Shown here piece after piece: positions 23,373-33,057 of a DNA stretch of 47,797 bases. How positions within the stretch are numbered: the first letter of the stretch is position 1; each line of letters opens with the position of its first letter. The stretch spans positions 1 through 47,797 of the forward strand of contig JAFXQD010000097.1 in the NCBI GenBank assembly GCA_017527365.1, given 5' to 3'. The notes below the pieces were generated by a model. That model had not been told where the DNA came from. It saw nothing but the letters and a program-made list of their open reading frames with translations, and made no database searches. This DNA is from Oscillibacter sp. GTDB lineage: Bacteria > Bacillota > Clostridia > Oscillospirales > Oscillospiraceae. A program made the position numbers and the translations under genes.

Positions 23373-24134
23373 TTATTCCGCGCTTGCGGCGGCTTCCGCC
23401 TCCGCCTCAACCGGGGCTTCCGGAACGGCTTCTTCCGTCTGCTCGCCCTGACGCCCTTCCAGCATGGCGTTCGCCATAATGGAAGAAATGAGCTTAATGG
23501 CGCGGATTGCGTCGTCGTTGCCGGGGATTACATAGTCGATTTCGTCGGGGTCGCAGTTGGTGTCGGCGATAGCCACGACGGGGATATGGAGCTTGTGCGC
23601 CTCGGCAATCGCGTTGCGCTCCTTGCGGGTGTCCACGATGAACAGCGCGCCGGGGAGCGTTTTCATTTCCTTCACGCCGCCGAGGTACTTTTCCAGCTTG
23701 GCGATTTCGCCCAAGTGCTTCATGACTTCCTTTTTCGGAAGCATGTCGAAAGTGCCGTCCTCCTGCATACGCTTGAGCTGGTTGAGGCGGTCGACGCGGG
23801 TGCGCATGGTCTTAAAGTTGGTCATCATGCCGCCGAGCCAGCGGGCGTTGACGTAATACTGCCCGCAACGCCCCGCCTCTTCCCGAATGGCGTCCTGCGC
23901 CTGCTTCTTGGTGCCCACGAACAACAGCGACTGCCCGCTTTCGGACAACTGCCGCACGAAGTTGTAAGCCTCCTCCAGCTTGCGCACGGTCTTTTGCAAG
24001 TCGACAATATAAATGCCGTTGCGCTCCGTGTAGATATAGGGGGCCATTTTGGGGTTCCAGCGGCGCGTCTGGTGCCCGAAGTGCACGCCCGCCTCAAGCA
24101 GGGACTTCATGGAAACAATGCTGGAATTTGCCAT
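23373..24134 (-). CDS. rpsB: 30S ribosomal protein S2
   Basis: Ribosomal protein of the small subunit. The 253 residues contain [20 protein letters not shown] at the N-terminus, [26 protein letters not shown], the [15 protein letters not shown] signature and [19 protein letters not shown] near the end, followed by an acidic Glu/Ala-rich tail. The ATG at 24134 has GGAGGAA ten bases upstream; the frame stays open for a further 160 codons upstream, but that extension is not ribosomal and would cross the promoter. First gene of rpsB-tsf. Confidence 0.98.
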   Translation of the reverse strand: MANSSIVSMKSLLEAGVHFGHQTRRWNPKMAPYIYTERNGIYIVDLQKTVRKLEEAYNFVRQLSESGQSLLFVGTKKQAQDAIREEAGRCGQYYVNARWLGGMMTNFKTMRTRVDRLNQLKRMQEDGTFDMLPKKEVMKHLGEIAKLEKYLGGVKEMKTLPGALFIVDTRKERNAIAEAHKLHIPVVAIADTNCDPDEIDYVIPGNDDAIRAIKLISSIMANAMLEGRQGEQTEEAVPEAPVEAEAEAAASAE

Positions 24135-24252
24135 ATCCGCGATTCCTCCTGAAATGATTTCGTTCGCCTCCGGCGGCCTCGTCCTCGCGGCTGACGCGTC
24201 CGGGCGGGCGCGCACGAACCGGAAGTCCGCCGCCGTGCGGGATAACTTACAA

Positions 24253-24281
24253 ACTTTAACACGGGAAACTGATTCTGTCAA
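24253..24281 (-). promoter_or_regulatory. promoter of rpsB-tsf
   Basis: Minus-strand TTGACA (24281-24276), 17 bases, TAAAGT (24258-24253). The leader to rpsB is about 115 bases and GC-rich. Confidence 0.78.
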
Positions 24282-24300
24282 GCGTTTTTTCAAAATCTTC

Positions 24301-24329
24301 TTGCGGAAGGCGCGTTTCTGTGGTACGAT
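24301..24329 (+). promoter_or_regulatory. promoter of the leucine-rich-repeat gene
   Basis: TTGCGG (24301-24306), 17 bases, TACGAT (24324-24329), divergent from the rpsB promoter, 35 bases ahead of the LRR start. Confidence 0.6.
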
Positions 24330-24363
24330 AGCGGCGCAATTTACATATAAGGAGGCGGGGGCA

Positions 24364-25614
24364 ATGGGAAGGATACGGGCGCGGCTTGCGGGGCTCTGCG
24401 GTTTTTTGGCGGCGGCGCTGTGCGCGACGGCGTTCGCGGAGGATACGCTGTACGCCGTCAACGGCGGCAAGCTCCATTTCGACACGGCAAGCGGCGCGGT
24501 GATGTCCTGCGAAAAGACGGCGGTCAAGATTGTGTTGCCGTCGGAAATTAAAGGGTTTCCCGTGCGGGCGATTGCAGACGGCGCTTTCGCCGACTGCGCC
24601 CAACTGACGAGCGCCAAGTTTTACAACCTTGAATCCGTCGGGGACGGCGCGTTCTCCGGGTGCGCCAAGCTGTCGAACGTCGAGCTTCCGGAGGGCGCGA
24701 CGCAAATCGGCGCCAAGGCGTTTTCGGACTGCGCCGCCCTGAAAACTTTCCGCGTCCCGGAAGGCGTCCTGACCGTCGGGGCGGAGGCGTTTTCCGGGTG
24801 CGCCGCCCTGACGCAAGTCGAGCTTCCGGCAAGCGTCCTCTCTATCGGGGCGCGGGCGTTCGAGGGTTGCGGGAAGCTATACGCCATCGAGGCGGACGGC
24901 GCCGCCTACCGTTCGGCGGAAGGCGTGTTGCTGGGCGCGGACGGTGCGCGGCTCGTGCGCTATCCGCCGGGGCGGGCGAACCCGTCTTACGACATCCCCG
25001 ACGGCGTCCTTTATGTCGGCGCGGAGGCGTTCCGGGGCGCTTCCAAGCTGAAAAAAGTCTGCCTTCCCGACGGCGCGGCCACGATTGAGGACGGCGCGTT
25101 TTCGGGTTGCGCGGCGCTGGCGGAGATTGAAATCCCGGACAGCGTAGTCTCTATCGGCGGCGGCGCGTTCGACGACTGCCCCGCGCTGGAAACCGTCTAT
25201 TTCGGCGGGACGCAAAAGCAGTGGGACGCGATTCGCGGGAGCGGCAAGGACGCGCTCTTGTCCGAAGGCGTAACCGTGGTTTGCGCGGAAACTCAGGATT
25301 TCGTTGTGCTGTCCGCGCCGACGCTTGACGGGCGCACGCTCCGCGCCGCCGATTTGCGCGGCTTGGAAGCAATCGACATCCCGCTGACGGTCTCCGCCCC
25401 GGAGCCGACGGAAATTACGCTGATTGCCGCGTTTTACGCCGCCGACGGGCGGTTTCTGGGCATGGGCTTCGCGGCCGCGACCGTAAACGCCGACACCGTA
25501 TCTATCGCGGCGCCGATAACGGGCGACGTGTCCGAGGCCGAGCGGGTGAAAGCGATGGTTTGCGGCGGACTGCGCCCGGCGGCGTCGGCGTTTGACTACA
25601 AAATCGCGCTTTGA
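24364..25614 (+). CDS. secreted BspA-like leucine-rich-repeat protein
   Basis: A 416-residue exported protein. Residues 1-25 form a signal peptide (ending TAFAE). Residues about 55-290 are tandem LRR_5 (BspA/TpLRR) units of roughly 23 residues, with repeated patterns such as [20 protein letters not shown] and [20 protein letters not shown]. The final 120 residues form a separate beta-rich domain ([20 protein letters not shown] and onwards). These repeats usually mediate binding to surfaces, host proteins or other bacteria; the ligand cannot be predicted. The start at 24364 follows AAGGAGG and a promoter; an upstream open extension overlaps rpsB and is rejected. No cell-wall anchor motif is visible. 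Confidence 0.88.
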   Translation: MGRIRARLAGLCGFLAAALCATAFAEDTLYAVNGGKLHFDTASGAVMSCEKTAVKIVLPSEIKGFPVRAIADGAFADCAQLTSAKFYNLESVGDGAFSGCAKLSNVELPEGATQIGAKAFSDCAALKTFRVPEGVLTVGAEAFSGCAALTQVELPASVLSIGARAFEGCGKLYAIEADGAAYRSAEGVLLGADGARLVRYPPGRANPSYDIPDGVLYVGAEAFRGASKLKKVCLPDGAATIEDGAFSGCAALAEIEIPDSVVSIGGGAFDDCPALETVYFGGTQKQWDAIRGSGKDALLSEGVTVVCAETQDFVVLSAPTLDGRTLRAADLRGLEAIDIPLTVSAPEPTEITLIAAFYAADGRFLGMGFAAATVNADTVSIAAPITGDVSEAERVKAMVCGGLRPAASAFDYKIAL

Positions 25615-25629
25615 AACGGAGGCAGCCGT

Positions 25630-25935
25630 ATGGAATACGCCTATTCAATCCTGATGTTCTGTTTCGCGGGCGCGATACTGCTTTACGCCGCGCTTGTCCC
25701 CGGCAATCCCGGCATGATTCGCCGCCTCTATGCGGCGAAAGTCAAGGATAAGAAAGCCTACGCGAAACAATTCGCCAAGGTTCTCGCGCTGGTATCGCTC
25801 GCGCCGCTGTCAAGCAGGGTCGCGGCGCTTATCGTTGACATCAACCGCCGCCCGTTGGTTCCCGTCATAACGCTTGCCGTCGTCTTTATTGCCTGTATGC
25901 AGAAGGGCGCCAAGATGATGGAAGAGGTTATGTAA
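25630..25935 (+). CDS. small membrane protein, two transmembrane segments
   Basis: A 101-residue protein with hydrophobic helices at about residues 5-24 and 74-90, plus a weaker one near 50-62. A basic loop (RRLYAAKVKDKKAYAKQFAK) lies between. It starts 15 bases after the LRR gene with GGAGG upstream, so it is probably co-expressed. It loosely resembles short DUF6199-type membrane proteins, but the match is not convincing and no function is assigned. Confidence 0.72.
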   Translation: MEYAYSILMFCFAGAILLYAALVPGNPGMIRRLYAAKVKDKKAYAKQFAKVLALVSLAPLSSRVAALIVDINRRPLVPVITLAVVFIACMQKGAKMMEEVM

Positions 25936-25937
25936 AA

Positions 25938-25978
25938 GAACGCGCTTTACGCGGCGGAAAGCCCCGTAAAGCGCGTTT
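25938..25978. terminator. bidirectional terminator between convergent genes
   Basis: AACGCGCTTTACG and CGTAAAGCGCGTTT form a 13-base-pair stem around a GC loop, between the small membrane-protein gene and rpoD. Confidence 0.85.
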
Positions 25979-25982
25979 GCGG

Positions 25983-28100
25983 TTAGTTCAGGAAATCTTT
26001 CAGTTTCTTGCTCCGGCTGGGATGGCGCAGTTTGCGCAGGGCTTTCGCCTCAATCTGGCGGATTCTCTCCCGCGTCACGTTGAACTCCTTGCCGACTTCC
26101 TCCAAAGTGCGCGTGCGCCCGTCCTCAATGCCGAAGCGCAGTTTGAGCACCTTTTCCTCTCGCGGCGTCAGCGTGGAAAGCACTTCCATGAGCTGTTCCT
26201 TCAAGAGCGTGAACGACGCCGCCTCCGACGGCTCCGACGCGCCCTCGTCCGGGATAAAGTCGCCAAGGTGGGAGTCCTCCTCCTCGCCGATGGGCGTCTC
26301 CAGCGAAACCGGCTCCTGCGCAATTTTCAGGATTTCCCGCACCTTTTCAACGGGCATATTCATTTCTTCCGCGATTTCGGTGGGGCTGGGGTCGTGCCCC
26401 AACTCCTGCAACAACTGCCGGCTCACCCGGATGACTTTGTTGATGATCTCCACCATGTGCACGGGTATCCGAATCGTGCGGGCTTGGTCGGCGATAGCGC
26501 GGGTAATCGCCTGCCGTATCCACCAAGTGGCGTATGTCGAGAACTTGTAGCCTTTCGTGTAGTCGAACTTCTCAACCGCCTTGATTAAGCCCAAATTGCC
26601 CTCTTGGATGAGGTCAAGGAAGAGCATACCGCGCCCGACGTAGCGCTTGGCGATGGACACCACAAGGCGCAAATTCGCCTCGGCCAATTTCTGCTTGGCG
26701 GTGTCGCCGCGCTTCTTGCGCTTTATGAGCGCGGCCTCCTGTTCGGGGGCGTAGGGCAACGGCTCCTTGTTCTTGCGCTTGCGCCGCTGTTCGCGCAGGC
26801 GCTCCTCGGCGTCGGCGCCGCTCGCCATGGATTTCGCAAGCGAAATTTCCTCTTCGGGCGTCAGCAACGGCACCTTGCCAATCTCTTTCAGGTACATCCT
26901 TACCGGGTCGTCCACGGAGTAGTTATTGGCGAGGGCGCTGGGGTCTACAAGCTCTTCCTCCTCGACTTCCGCGATTTCGTCCGGGGGCGGCTCGTCGTCG
27001 GCGGCGTCGGGGAGCAAATCCGCCCCGCCGCTGATGTCGATGCTCAACTGTTCCAAAGAATCGTAAAGCTGGTCCATCTGTGAGCCTTCCAAATTCAGCT
27101 CGTCCACGGCGTCCATGAGTTCCGACGATTCCAGCTTGCCCTTTTTCTTGCCGTGGGCAAGCAACTGGCGCATTTTTTCGCTTTGCATAATCCACGACGC
27201 GCCCGGAAGCGCGGAAACCTGATTGTCCGTGAGGCGGAGAATGCCGGCTTGCGCGGCCTCCTCGTCGGTGAGCAGGGGCAGGGGGCCTTTGGGAAAGTGG
27301 AAAATGCCGTCAACTTCCCACCCGGTAATGGGTTGCGCCTGTTCGGGCGGCGCCTCGCTTTCGGGGGCGGCTTTGGCCTTATGGCTCGGCTTTTTCTTTT
27401 CGGACGCCTTGTCTTTCGCGGCTTTGACGGGCTTTTCCGCCGCCGCGACGGGCGTTTCCTCCGCTACTTGCGGCTCGACAGCTTGCGCCGTTTCGACGGG
27501 CTTTTCCGCTGTCTGTGCGGGCTTTTCTTCCGCCGCTTCCGTCGGCATTACGGCTTCCGCTTCCGCCGTCTCAATAGGCGCGGACGTTTCTTTTTCCAAA
27601 ATTTCCGCCGCCGCCGCGTTTTCCACAACTTCTTCCGCCTTTGTGGAAACTTTCTCCGATTCCTCCGCGATTTCTTCCGCTTTTGTGGAAAATTCCTCCG
27701 GTTTCTCCGCGTTCTCTTCCGCCTTTACGGGAACTTCGTCCGGTATCTCCGCGATTTCCTCCGCTTGCGCGGGAACTTCGTCCGGTTTCTCTGCGGGTTC
27801 TTCCGGACTTGCGGAAATTTCCTCCGCCTCCTTTTCAATTTCCGTCGGCTCTTCGGAAACCGTCTCCGCGACCTTGGCGGGAACAGTCTCCGCAACCTCC
27901 GCGGGCTTTTCGGGAACTGTCTCTGCGGGCTTTGTCTCCGCAACCTCCGCCGGCTTTGCGGAAATTTTCTCCATAAGCCCCGCAAGCGTCGCGGAAACTT
28001 TCTTCGCAAGCCCCGCTGGCTTTGCCTCCGCGACCTTTGCGGGCTTCGCTCCCCCCGTTTTGACGGCCTCCGACTGCGGGATATGTTGTTTCTGTGTCAT
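25983..28100 (-). CDS. rpoD: primary sigma factor RpoD/SigA with a long low-complexity N-terminal extension
   Basis: Housekeeping sigma factor of RNA polymerase. The core is standard: region 1.2 ([20 protein letters not shown], from about residue 397), regions 2.1-2.4 ([20 protein letters not shown] to [20 protein letters not shown]), region 3, and region 4.2 ([20 protein letters not shown]), ending KLKDFLN. The first 257 residues are unusual: a Glu/Ala/Pro/Lys-rich repetitive stretch with units such as [15 protein letters not shown], then a short non-repetitive segment (258-305) before region 1.1-like sequence. Total length is 705 residues, well above the 360-390 of typical clostridial SigA. 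The ATG at 28100 overlaps the dnaG stop by four bases and follows GGGAGG; an earlier start would lie inside dnaG. Confidence 0.95.
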   Translation of the reverse strand: MTQKQHIPQSEAVKTGGAKPAKVAEAKPAGLAKKVSATLAGLMEKISAKPAEVAETKPAETVPEKPAEVAETVPAKVAETVSEEPTEIEKEAEEISASPEEPAEKPDEVPAQAEEIAEIPDEVPVKAEENAEKPEEFSTKAEEIAEESEKVSTKAEEVVENAAAAEILEKETSAPIETAEAEAVMPTEAAEEKPAQTAEKPVETAQAVEPQVAEETPVAAAEKPVKAAKDKASEKKKPSHKAKAAPESEAPPEQAQPITGWEVDGIFHFPKGPLPLLTDEEAAQAGILRLTDNQVSALPGASWIMQSEKMRQLLAHGKKKGKLESSELMDAVDELNLEGSQMDQLYDSLEQLSIDISGGADLLPDAADDEPPPDEIAEVEEEELVDPSALANNYSVDDPVRMYLKEIGKVPLLTPEEEISLAKSMASGADAEERLREQRRKRKNKEPLPYAPEQEAALIKRKKRGDTAKQKLAEANLRLVVSIAKRYVGRGMLFLDLIQEGNLGLIKAVEKFDYTKGYKFSTYATWWIRQAITRAIADQARTIRIPVHMVEIINKVIRVSRQLLQELGHDPSPTEIAEEMNMPVEKVREILKIAQEPVSLETPIGEEEDSHLGDFIPDEGASEPSEAASFTLLKEQLMEVLSTLTPREEKVLKLRFGIEDGRTRTLEEVGKEFNVTRERIRQIEAKALRKLRHPSRSKKLKDFLN

Positions 28101-29896
28101 GTCCGCATTCCTCCCTTGGTCTTTTGTTTCTGATATTTCCTTGTCAGCTTCGTTAAAGCATCCTCTTGCGCGCCCGCCGCGCCCCGCTTGCCGGATTCCT
28201 CCCGGATAACGCCTATGTAATCCGAGAGGGCCCGCGCCGCGTTCGCCGACGATTCGGGCTGGTTCAATATTGCGACAATTTGGCTCATTTCCTCCTGCTT
28301 TAGCTGTTCCGTCAGCAGGTACAGCGAAAGCGGGCGGCCTTCTTGTTTCGCGTCCCACAAGATAAAGAACGCCTTGCCGCAAAGCGGGGAGGAAAACTGT
28401 TCCCGCGTCAGGGGAAACGGGTTCGGAAAAATGCCGTCGTCCATGAGCAACAGGCGAATCAGCCCTTCTTCGGCGCGGGCGGAGCGCACGTTCTCATAGC
28501 GGAGTGCGCGTTCCTGCGGCTGTACGATTTGCGCGGCGGGGTTCAAGTCGCGGCGCAACTCGCGCCGACGTTCGCGGGCGTAATCGGCTTTCGCCGTGCG
28601 TTGCACAAGCTCCCGCATGGCCGCCTCGCCGACGCCCGCCGCCTCCGCCGCCCGGTTTGTGTAGATGTCGCGCTCTACCGCGTTGTCGATGGTCACGATG
28701 AACGCCGCCGCCTCTTGGCTGTACTGCAAGCGCCCTTCGTCGGTCTTGAGGTCGTGCTTGGCGGCGATTTGCGACATGCGGTAATCGGCGGCGCGCTCGC
28801 TGTTGTTCAGGAGCCGCTCGAACGCGTCGACGCCCTGAAACTTGATGAAGTCGTCGGGGTCCTGCTTGACGTACTCGCCGTTCTCCGTGCGGCGTCGCGG
28901 CAACTGCAAAACGCGAATCGTAAAGCCCGCCGTGCGCAGGAGGTCGAGGGCGCGTTCCGACGCGATTTCCCCGGCGTTGTCGTTGTCGTAGCAGAACACC
29001 AGCTCTTTCTTGCGGAAACGGTTGACAAGTTGCGCCTGTTCCGCCGTCAGCGCCGTGCCCATGGACGCCACCGCGTTGTCAATGCCCGCCTGATGGAGCG
29101 TCACAACGTCCAGATTGCCTTCGCAGAGCAGGAAGCCGGGGCGTTTGGTGTTCTTGGCGAGGTTCATTCCGTACAGGACGCGCCGCTTGGAATAAACCGG
29201 GGTGTCCGGGGAGTTCATGTATTTCGGCTCGGACTTGTCCAGAACCCGGCTTCCGAACGCGACCACGTCGCCGCGAATGTCCACGACGGGCAACATCAGG
29301 CGGTTGCGGAACTTGTCGTAGAAGCCGCCCTTCTTGTTTTTGACGACCAGCCCCGCCTCCAACAGCTCCGCCTTCTGATACCCTTGGCGCGTCATGGCGT
29401 TGAGGAGCGCGTCCCACGAGTTCGGAGAGGCGCCCATGCCGAACCGCACCGCCGTTTTCCAGAGGATTTGCCGCCGTTGCAGGTAGTCCCGGACGGGCTG
29501 TCCTTCGGGGGCGGACTTCAACAGGCGGTGGTAGAACAGGGCGGCGTCGCGGTTGAGTTGCAACAGGCGGGCGCGCCGGCGGCTCTCGTCGGCGCCCTGA
29601 TTGTCCTCCGGGACTTCCAGCCCGGCGCGTTTGGCAAGGAAGCGTATCGCGTCGGGGTAGGGCAGGTTCTCGATTTCCATGACAAAGTTAATCACGCCCC
29701 CGCCCTTTTTGCACCCGAAACAGTAATACATCTGCCTGTCCGGCGCGACGTGGAAGGACGGCGTTTTCTCGTGGTGGAAGGGGCAGCAGCCCCAGTAATC
29801 GCCGCCGCGCCGCGTGAGGGTCACGTAGCCGCCCACGATGTCCACAATGTCGCTCCGGGCGGTGAGGTTGTCCAGAAACGCCGCCGGGAACGCCAT
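28097..29896 (-). CDS. dnaG: DNA primase
   Basis: Makes RNA primers at the replication fork. The 599 residues show the CHC2 zinc finger ([11 protein letters not shown] and [11 protein letters not shown] near residues 35-62), the primase core ([20 protein letters not shown] near 206), and TOPRIM motifs [10 protein letters not shown] and [10 protein letters not shown]. The C-terminal region is the DnaB-binding helical domain. The ATG at 29896 is preferred over a GTG three codons earlier because AAAGGA lies ten bases before it and only one base before the GTG. It is followed by rpoD with an ATGA overlap, the classic dnaG-rpoD unit, here without rpsU in front. Confidence 0.97.
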   Translation of the reverse strand: MAFPAAFLDNLTARSDIVDIVGGYVTLTRRGGDYWGCCPFHHEKTPSFHVAPDRQMYYCFGCKKGGGVINFVMEIENLPYPDAIRFLAKRAGLEVPEDNQGADESRRRARLLQLNRDAALFYHRLLKSAPEGQPVRDYLQRRQILWKTAVRFGMGASPNSWDALLNAMTRQGYQKAELLEAGLVVKNKKGGFYDKFRNRLMLPVVDIRGDVVAFGSRVLDKSEPKYMNSPDTPVYSKRRVLYGMNLAKNTKRPGFLLCEGNLDVVTLHQAGIDNAVASMGTALTAEQAQLVNRFRKKELVFCYDNDNAGEIASERALDLLRTAGFTIRVLQLPRRRTENGEYVKQDPDDFIKFQGVDAFERLLNNSERAADYRMSQIAAKHDLKTDEGRLQYSQEAAAFIVTIDNAVERDIYTNRAAEAAGVGEAAMRELVQRTAKADYARERRRELRRDLNPAAQIVQPQERALRYENVRSARAEEGLIRLLLMDDGIFPNPFPLTREQFSSPLCGKAFFILWDAKQEGRPLSLYLLTEQLKQEEMSQIVAILNQPESSANAARALSDYIGVIREESGKRGAAGAQEDALTKLTRKYQKQKTKGGMRT

Positions 29897-30038
29897 AGCC
29901 CGCACATCCTTTCGTCAAGCAGTTTAGCCGGAAAACGCCCCGTCCATACGCTTTTTCCGCGCCGTATTTATCATATACCCCGCAATTCCCCGATTTCCTC
30001 TTTTTTCGCGGGATTTTTCAAAAAATTTTTTCCGCCCC

Positions 30039-30067
30039 TTTACGCGCCGCCCGGAATCCCGTACAAT
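30039..30067 (+). promoter_or_regulatory. putative promoter of the phosphopantetheinyl transferase gene
   Basis: TTTACG (30039-30044), 17-base spacer, TACAAT (30062-30067), 23 bases before the GTG start. Confidence 0.55.
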
Positions 30068-30090
30068 ACGGGGGAAGGGGGGCGGGCGCC

Positions 30091-30669
30091 GTGGAAACGT
30101 CGCTGTACGTCGCAAAACTGACGCGGGAACTGTCTGAACGGGAACAGGAAATCCTATGGGGCGCGTTGCCGCCCGAACGCCAAGAACGCCTTGCGCGATT
30201 AAAGGCGCCGTCGGGGCGCCCGGAGGTCCTCTGCGCCTACGGGCTCCTGCTCCTCGCGTTGCGGCTTAAACTCGGCGGGGGGTCGCTCCCGGAAGTCGCG
30301 CTGTCGGACAACGGCAAGCCGTACTTTCCCGCGTTCCCCGGCGCGCAGTTCAGCATAAGCCATACGGACGGCGCGGTCATGGTCGGGCTGTCCGACGCGC
30401 CGATTGGCGTCGATATTGAGAAGGCGCGCCCCGCGCCCCCGCGCCTTATGCGGCGCGTCGCGGGCGCGGACAGCCCGGACGCGTTTTTCCGGGCGTGGGT
30501 GCGGGCGGAGGCCATCGGCAAGCGCGACGGGCGCGGCGTCGTGCCCGTACTGCGCGGCGGCGCCCCCGGCGCGGGTTACAGCCCCGTGGAAACCTTCCCC
30601 GGCTATTACGCCGCCGCCGCCGTCGCGCCCGGACGCGAAATCAAAGAAACGCGCCTCTTTGTCGTGTGA
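30091..30669 (+). CDS. 4'-phosphopantetheinyl transferase (Sfp-like)
   Basis: Transfers phosphopantetheine from coenzyme A to a carrier-protein serine. The 192 residues carry the superfamily motifs GVDIEKARP (residues 106-114, with magnesium ligands Asp108 and Glu110) and WVRAEAIGK (136-144), plus FSISHTDG upstream. It is somewhat short for an Sfp-type enzyme (often about 220), the missing part being near the N-terminus and linker. It begins with GTG after a GGGGAAGGGG stretch. No polyketide or nonribosomal peptide genes are in the window, so it probably serves a fatty-acid carrier protein or a system elsewhere. Divergent from dnaG. Confidence 0.85.
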   Translation: METSLYVAKLTRELSEREQEILWGALPPERQERLARLKAPSGRPEVLCAYGLLLLALRLKLGGGSLPEVALSDNGKPYFPAFPGAQFSISHTDGAVMVGLSDAPIGVDIEKARPAPPRLMRRVAGADSPDAFFRAWVRAEAIGKRDGRGVVPVLRGGAPGAGYSPVETFPGYYAAAAVAPGREIKETRLFVV

Positions 30670-30710
30670 CGCGCACGGGGAAACGCGCTCCTTGGCCGTG
30701 CGGACGCGAT

Positions 30711-30736
30711 AAAAGCCCTCCCCGTTTGGGGAGGGC
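30711..30736 (-). terminator. terminator of gpmA, resembling the left half of the dispersed repeat
   Basis: GCCCTCCCC-GTTT-GGGGAGGGC (30715-30736). Read on the minus strand it is followed by TTTTATCG. The stem is the same as the left-half hairpin of the dispersed repeat at 9312 and 12738. Confidence 0.75.
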
Positions 30737-30752
30737 GGCGCGGTTGCGCGTC

Positions 30753-31499
30753 TTACTTCTTCTTGCCCTGATTGGCGACGGCCTGCATTTTCGCGGCAAT
30801 GGCGTCTTGGTCGCCCAGATAGTAGCGCTTGATGAACTTGAAGTCGTCCTCGAACTCGTACACCAGCGGCACGGCGGTCGGGATGTTAAATTCCAGAATC
30901 TGCTCCTTGGTCATGTTCTCGAAGTACATGGACAGGGCGCGGAGGGAGTTTCCGTGCGCGGCGATGAGCACGCGCTTGCCCGCCTGCATGTCCGGCTTGA
31001 TGACGCTCTCAAAGTACGGAATCACGCGCTCGATGGTGGTTTCAAGGCTCTCGTTGAGGGGGAGTTCCTTGGGGTCGACGCCGCGGTACATGGGGTCTTT
31101 GGCGGGGTTGCGCTCGTCGCTCTCCTCCAGCGCGGGGGGCTTGATGTCGAAGGAGCGGCGCCAGATTTTCACCTGCTGTTCGCCGTACTTCTCGGCGGTC
31201 TCGGACTTGTTCATCCCCTGCAACGCGCCGTAGTGCCGCTCGTTGAGCTTCCACGACTTCACCACGGGCAACCAGTTGCGGTCCATGGCGTCGAGGACGT
31301 GGTTGAGCGTGTGGACGGCGCGCTTGAGGTAGGACGTGTAGCAAATGTCGAAGTCGTAGCCCTCTTTCTTGAGCACCTCGCCGCCCTCGACGGCTTCCTG
31401 ATGTCCCTTTTCGCTCAGGTCAACGTCGTACCAGCCGGTGAACAGGTTGAGCTTGTTCCATTCGCTCTCGCCGTGGCGTACCAATACCAGTTTCATCAT
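30753..31499 (-). CDS. gpmA: 2,3-bisphosphoglycerate-dependent phosphoglycerate mutase
   Basis: Glycolytic enzyme interconverting 3- and 2-phosphoglycerate. The 248 residues contain [10 protein letters not shown] with the phosphorylated histidine near residue 10, [36 protein letters not shown], the [14 protein letters not shown] segment and [11 protein letters not shown] with the second histidine near residue 184. All these match the dependent (dPGM) class, and the length is typical. It has its own promoter and terminator, so it is monocistronic. The lysine-rich end (NQGKKK) is ordinary for the family. Confidence 0.98.
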   Translation of the reverse strand: MMKLVLVRHGESEWNKLNLFTGWYDVDLSEKGHQEAVEGGEVLKKEGYDFDICYTSYLKRAVHTLNHVLDAMDRNWLPVVKSWKLNERHYGALQGMNKSETAEKYGEQQVKIWRRSFDIKPPALEESDERNPAKDPMYRGVDPKELPLNESLETTIERVIPYFESVIKPDMQAGKRVLIAAHGNSLRALSMYFENMTKEQILEFNIPTAVPLVYEFEDDFKFIKRYYLGDQDAIAAKMQAVANQGKKK

Positions 31500-31552
31500 G
31501 TGACATTAGCCCCTTTCCAAAAATGCTTGCGCCGGATTTTTTTGGTATCCCT

Positions 31553-31581
31553 ATCATATTCGATACGGCGCGATTTGTCAA
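31553..31581 (-). promoter_or_regulatory. strong promoter of gpmA
   Basis: Minus-strand TTGACA (31581-31576), 17-base spacer, TATGAT (31558-31553). Confidence 0.82.
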
Positions 31582-31593
31582 GCGCGGCTTTGC

Positions 31594-31672
31594 ATTTCAA
31601 CCCGCATAATAATTAGATTTCAACCCGCATAATAATTAGGGATTTCATCCCTTTCGGAAAACAATTATTATG
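31594..31672. repeat. tandem 23-bp repeat with a nested palindrome
   Basis: A 23-bp unit (starts ATTTCAACCCGC, ends ATAATTAG) occurs twice with no spacer at 31594-31616 and 31617-31639. It is followed by the small hairpin GGGAT-TTC-ATCCC (31639-31651), then AATTATTATG (31663-31672), the reverse complement of CATAATAATT inside each unit. The gap 31500-31833 holds no gene: it contains the gpmA leader and promoter, this repeat and the next gene's promoter. Confidence 0.85.
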
Positions 31673-31769
31673 ACAAAGAGTGACCCGCCCTTTCCAGATT
31701 CGTTTTCCCTCCTTTCGCCATGGAATATGATATTTGATTTCCTTAAAAGAATCAAGTCATTTATAAGGC

Positions 31770-31798
31770 TTGCGGCGCGGGCGCTTTCGTGCTATACT
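31770..31798 (+). promoter_or_regulatory. promoter of the Lar-like gene
   Basis: TTGCGG (31770-31775), 17-base spacer, TATACT (31793-31798), 35 bases ahead of the TTG start at 31834. Confidence 0.65.
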
Positions 31799-31833
31799 CT
31801 GGGCGTCAAAACCTGCCACGGGAGGGAAACGCC

Positions 31834-32058
31834 TTGGACATTCACGAGCAAATCGAACTGCAAAGCTGTCCGTACTGCGGCGGCGCGGGGCTTCTGGAAG
31901 AGGAAAACGGCTGGCGGTGGTACGCCATGTGCCTTGACTGCGGCGCGGAAACCGCGTCCATCGAATACCGGACGCCCGAAGAGCGCACGGAAGCGGCGCA
32001 AACGGCGGCGCGGCTGTGGAATATCGGCAAAGTCCTGCGCCCCGGCGTCGGCGACTGA
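31834..32058 (+). CDS. small Lar-like zinc-ribbon protein
   Basis: A 74-residue protein with one zinc ribbon, SCPYCGGAG and CLDCGAETAS, followed by a helix ending AAQTAARLWN. This arrangement matches the Lar (restriction-alleviation) family pattern of CPFCGG...C..CGA...A...WN, found in phages and in many Clostridia, where the function is mostly unproven. The TTG start is chosen because GGAGGG lies nine bases upstream and an ATG 45 bases earlier would overlap the -10 promoter box. A degenerate copy of the dispersed repeat follows directly. It may be a remnant of mobile DNA or a housekeeping zinc-ribbon protein. Confidence 0.7.
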   Translation: MDIHEQIELQSCPYCGGAGLLEEENGWRWYAMCLDCGAETASIEYRTPEERTEAAQTAARLWNIGKVLRPGVGD

Positions 32059-32060
32059 CT

Positions 32061-32121
32061 GCCCCCATCCGTCGCTGCGCGACGCCTCCCCGCCTTGCGG
32101 AGTAGGGCGGCGCGCAGCGCC
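32061..32121. repeat. dispersed palindromic repeat, degenerate copy
   Basis: Holds CCCCCATCC-GTCGC-TGC-GCGAC, CTCCCCGCCTTGCGGAGTAGGG and GGCGCGCAGCGCC, a rearranged version of the hairpins in the full copies. Confidence 0.55.
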
Positions 32122-32180
32122 TGATAAGGGCGAACGTTTGTTTTCCAAGAAAAAAATTTACGCATACCGGAGGTATCGCC

Positions 32181-33050
32181 ATGCGCTATTATGGAAGCGT
32201 CTACCGTCCGCCGTCCGAGGCGCGCAGCCTGATTGTGCAAGTCACTTACGGGTGCAGCCGCAACACCTGCGCCTTTTGCTCTATGTACAAGGACAAGCGT
32301 TTCGCGTTGCGCCCGCTGGAGGAAGTCCTTGAAGATTTCCAAATCGCCCGCGACGTTTACCGCCATGTCGGGCGCGTGTTCCTCGCCGACGGCGACGCGC
32401 TTGTCCGCAAAGCCGACGACCTTTATAGGATACTCGACGCCGTGCGCGAACTCTTCCCGGAGTGCGGGCGCGTGACGTGCTACGCGTCGCCCGCGAGCAT
32501 CCGTATCCGCACGGAGGGGGAGTTGCAAACGTTGCGCGAAAAGGGGCTTTCCATGGTCTACATGGGGCTGGAATCGGGAAGCAATCGCGTCTTGGCGCTC
32601 ATGCGCAAGGGTCACACGGCGGCGGAAATCGTGGAAATGGGTCAAAAAGTGCGCCGCGCCGGAATCGCGCTTTCCGTCACGGCGATTACGGGCTTGGGCG
32701 GCCCCGATTTGTTAGAGGAACACGCCGCCGAGACGGCGCGGGCGCTCAACGGCATGAACCCGGAGTATATCGGCTTATTGACGCTCATGGTGGAGCCGGG
32801 GACGCCGCTTTACGAGTGGGTCACCGACGGCAGTTTCCGCCTTTTGGACAGGAAACAGGTCTTGTGGGAAACGCGTCTGTTAGTCCAAGCGCTGGACAGT
32901 CCCGGAAGCGTGTTCCGCATGAACCACGCGAGCAACTATCTTTCGTTGCGCGGGACGCTCAACCGCGACAAAGAGGCGATGTTGTCGGAAATCGCCAAGG
33001 CGGAGGCGGACTTGTCGCGCCTGCGCCCGGAAGGTTGGAGGGCGCTGTGA
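32181..33050 (+). CDS. radical SAM enzyme of unknown substrate
   Basis: A 289-residue cytoplasmic radical SAM protein. The cluster motif is TYGCSRNTCAFCSMY near residues 22-36, which has the spacing C-x4-C-x2-C rather than the common C-x3-C-x2-C; the family of related proteins has GCSHN.CTFC in the same place. Further SAM-binding landmarks are FLADGDAL near 72 and MGLESGSNRVLALM near 130, typical of Elp3/MiaB-like radical SAM folds. No second domain (SPASM, TRAM or cobalamin-binding) is present. The ribosome site is GGAGG. The C-terminus (MNHASNYLSLRGTLNRDK) is conserved-looking but of unknown role. The neighbours give no hint of the substrate. Confidence 0.87.
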   Translation: MRYYGSVYRPPSEARSLIVQVTYGCSRNTCAFCSMYKDKRFALRPLEEVLEDFQIARDVYRHVGRVFLADGDALVRKADDLYRILDAVRELFPECGRVTCYASPASIRIRTEGELQTLREKGLSMVYMGLESGSNRVLALMRKGHTAAEIVEMGQKVRRAGIALSVTAITGLGGPDLLEEHAAETARALNGMNPEYIGLLTLMVEPGTPLYEWVTDGSFRLLDRKQVLWETRLLVQALDSPGSVFRMNHASNYLSLRGTLNRDKEAMLSEIAKAEADLSRLRPEGWRAL

Positions 33051-33057
33051 GCGGCGC

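Noticed and set aside
23373..24617. An rpsB extended by about 160 codons upstream
   Set aside because: The extension crosses the rpsB promoter, whereas the internal ATG has a strong ribosome site and the family N-terminus.
26604..28209. Long plus-strand frames opposite rpoD with Phe/Arg- or Ser/Ala-rich repeats
   Set aside because: They mirror the low-complexity sigma extension; no independent start signals.
31594..31672. A minimal CRISPR array
   Set aside because: The two 23-bp units are directly adjacent without spacers and no cas gene is present.
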